NCBI GenBank assembly: GCA_036377675.1
Contig: DASUXY010000051.1
Coordinates: 1 to 14,690 of the forward strand
Direction: 5' to 3'
Length of the DNA stretch: 14,690 bases
DNA from: DASUXY01 sp036377675
Lineage (GTDB): Bacteria; Bacillota; Bacilli; Bacillales; Amphibacillaceae
Part shown: piece after piece, positions 14,106 to 14,690 of the stretch
How the letters are laid out: each line of letters begins with the position of its first letter
How positions within the stretch are numbered: the stretch's first letter is position 1
Translations under genes and position numbers: made by a program
The notes under the pieces: model-generated
Databases searched by the model: none
Seen by the model: the letters and a program-made list of their open reading frames with translations, nothing else
What the model was told of the DNA's origin: nothing

Positions 14106-14654
14106 ATGGCATTTGAAGTTGATAATTGGATGCTCATTCGTCTATTCGGTTTTCTAGCATTCTTTTTATTCACTTTATCTGTTTTTTTCGGGATGGCCAG
14201 CCAGTTACGTATATGTAAGAAAAAAATAGGCTTGTTTATGTCTATCCACCTTTCAGCAGCATGGGCAGGAATCTTTACTTTACTCGTGCATATGCTTCTC
14301 TTGTTGAGGGATACGTTTATTCCATATACAATTGGTGAACTGATCATTCCTTTTCAATCTTCACATGAGCCAATAGCAACTGCATTAGGCATATTCGCCT
14401 TCTACTTTTTGTTAATCGTTATGATTACGTCAGATTTTTGGATGAAACGGTTAGGAAGAAAAATGTGGAAGAAGATTCATTTTCTCGTCTTCCCTTCTTG
14501 GCTACTTATGCTTATTCATAGTGTTTGGATGGGCACAGATACATCAGAGCCGTGGGCTGTTGCTATCTATAGTAGTGCTCTTGCGCTATTCGTTGGGTTT
14601 ATTTTTTTAAGAAAGATGGATCAAAATGCTTTAAACCGCCGTAAAAAGCACTAA
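14106..14654 (+). CDS. Ferric-reductase-like haem b membrane protein
   Basis: A protein of about 182 residues with five or six membrane helices resembling the ferric reductase transmembrane domain (NOX/FRE, YedZ/MsrQ-like). Four histidines fall in helices as two pairs: IHLSAA and LVHML, 14 residues apart, and KIHFLV and LIHSVW, 13 apart. This is the HX13H/HX12H bis-haem pattern of ferric reductases. There is no fused FAD/NAD(P)H domain, so an electron donor must come from another protein. The start is unclear: AAGGGAGGTGA (14087-14097) is 12 nt before ATG 14106 but only 3 nt before ATG 14097, which overlaps the ApbE-type stop (ATGA). I prefer 14106. The stop codon lies inside the terminator stem. 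Co-transcription with an ApbE-type enzyme suggests membrane electron transfer that involves a covalently flavinylated partner encoded elsewhere. Confidence 0.82.
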   Translation: MAFEVDNWMLIRLFGFLAFFLFTLSVFFGMASQLRICKKKIGLFMSIHLSAAWAGIFTLLVHMLLLLRDTFIPYTIGELIIPFQSSHEPIATALGIFAFYFLLIVMITSDFWMKRLGRKMWKKIHFLVFPSWLLMLIHSVWMGTDTSEPWAVAIYSSALALFVGFIFLRKMDQNALNRRKKH

Positions 14655-14688
14655 ACATACTTTTTATATCGTATGTTTAGTGCTTTTT
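14643..14688. terminator. Strong (bidirectional-looking) terminator
   Basis: An 18-bp perfect stem (aaaaagcactaaacatac 14643-14660 with gtatgtttagtgcttttt 14671-14688) and a 10-nt loop end in a T run. The A-tract on the left gives a T-tract on the minus strand too, so it can act both ways. The last two codons and the stop of the preceding gene are part of the left arm. It closes the four-gene operon. Confidence 0.93.
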
Positions 14689-14690
14689 TA

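Overview
The window looks like a chromosomal segment of a Bacillales (Bacillaceae-type) Firmicute. The DNA is AT-rich, ribosome binding sites are strong (GGAGG class), there are GTG/TTG starts, rho-independent terminators, a near-perfect CcpA cre site, and protein families typical of Bacillus relatives (PucR regulator, CynX/NimT MFS, MmsA/IolA, ApbE). No rRNA, tRNA, CRISPR array, insertion sequence or phage gene was seen.

Region 1 (1-3411): a CynX/NimT-type MFS transporter that carries an in-frame TGA at codon 6, then a roughly 350-bp gap with a possible gene scrap and a terminator, then a divergently oriented PucR-family regulator. The regulator has a recognisable promoter whose start region is covered by a cre-like site.

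Region 2 (3549-8230): a visibly more AT-rich catabolic cluster reading away from the regulator: a small DUF3311/YhdT-like membrane protein, an SSS-family sodium/solute symporter split by a 4-bp tandem duplication, a YtcJ-like metal-dependent amidohydrolase, and an isopenicillin-N-acyltransferase-like (peptidase C45) Ntn hydrolase. It ends in the scrap of an M20-family (allantoate/N-carbamoyl amino acid amidohydrolase-like) gene that keeps only its two ends. All these enzymes cut amide bonds, so the cluster probably served uptake and hydrolysis of an N-acylated or amide nitrogen compound.

Region 3 (8402-11320): a class III omega-aminotransferase and a CoA-acylating (methyl)malonate-semialdehyde dehydrogenase, followed by a strong terminator. 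Together they would turn a beta-amino acid (beta-alanine, beta-aminoisobutyrate or similar) into acetyl- or propionyl-CoA. The regulator, the amidases and these two enzymes can be read as one route from an amide to a beta-amino acid to acyl-CoA, but both transporters and one amidase are broken, so the route is at least partly decayed in this genome.

Region 4 (11341-12251): a truncated transglutaminase-like remnant on the minus strand, then about 570 bp without a convincing gene. That stretch holds a promoter-plus-terminator unit that could make a roughly 100-nt RNA, and an 11-bp-period direct repeat just before the next operon.

Region 5 (12252-14688): a compact four-gene operon: a secreted protein with an extreme Asp/His tract and a copper-amine-oxidase N-terminal-like domain, a small single-pass membrane protein, an ApbE-type flavin transferase without signal peptide, and a ferric-reductase-like membrane protein with two bis-histidine haem pairs. 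It closes with an 18-bp perfect terminator. This is the most interesting candidate for an uncharacterised system (membrane electron transfer linked to metal binding), because no FMN acceptor protein is encoded in it.
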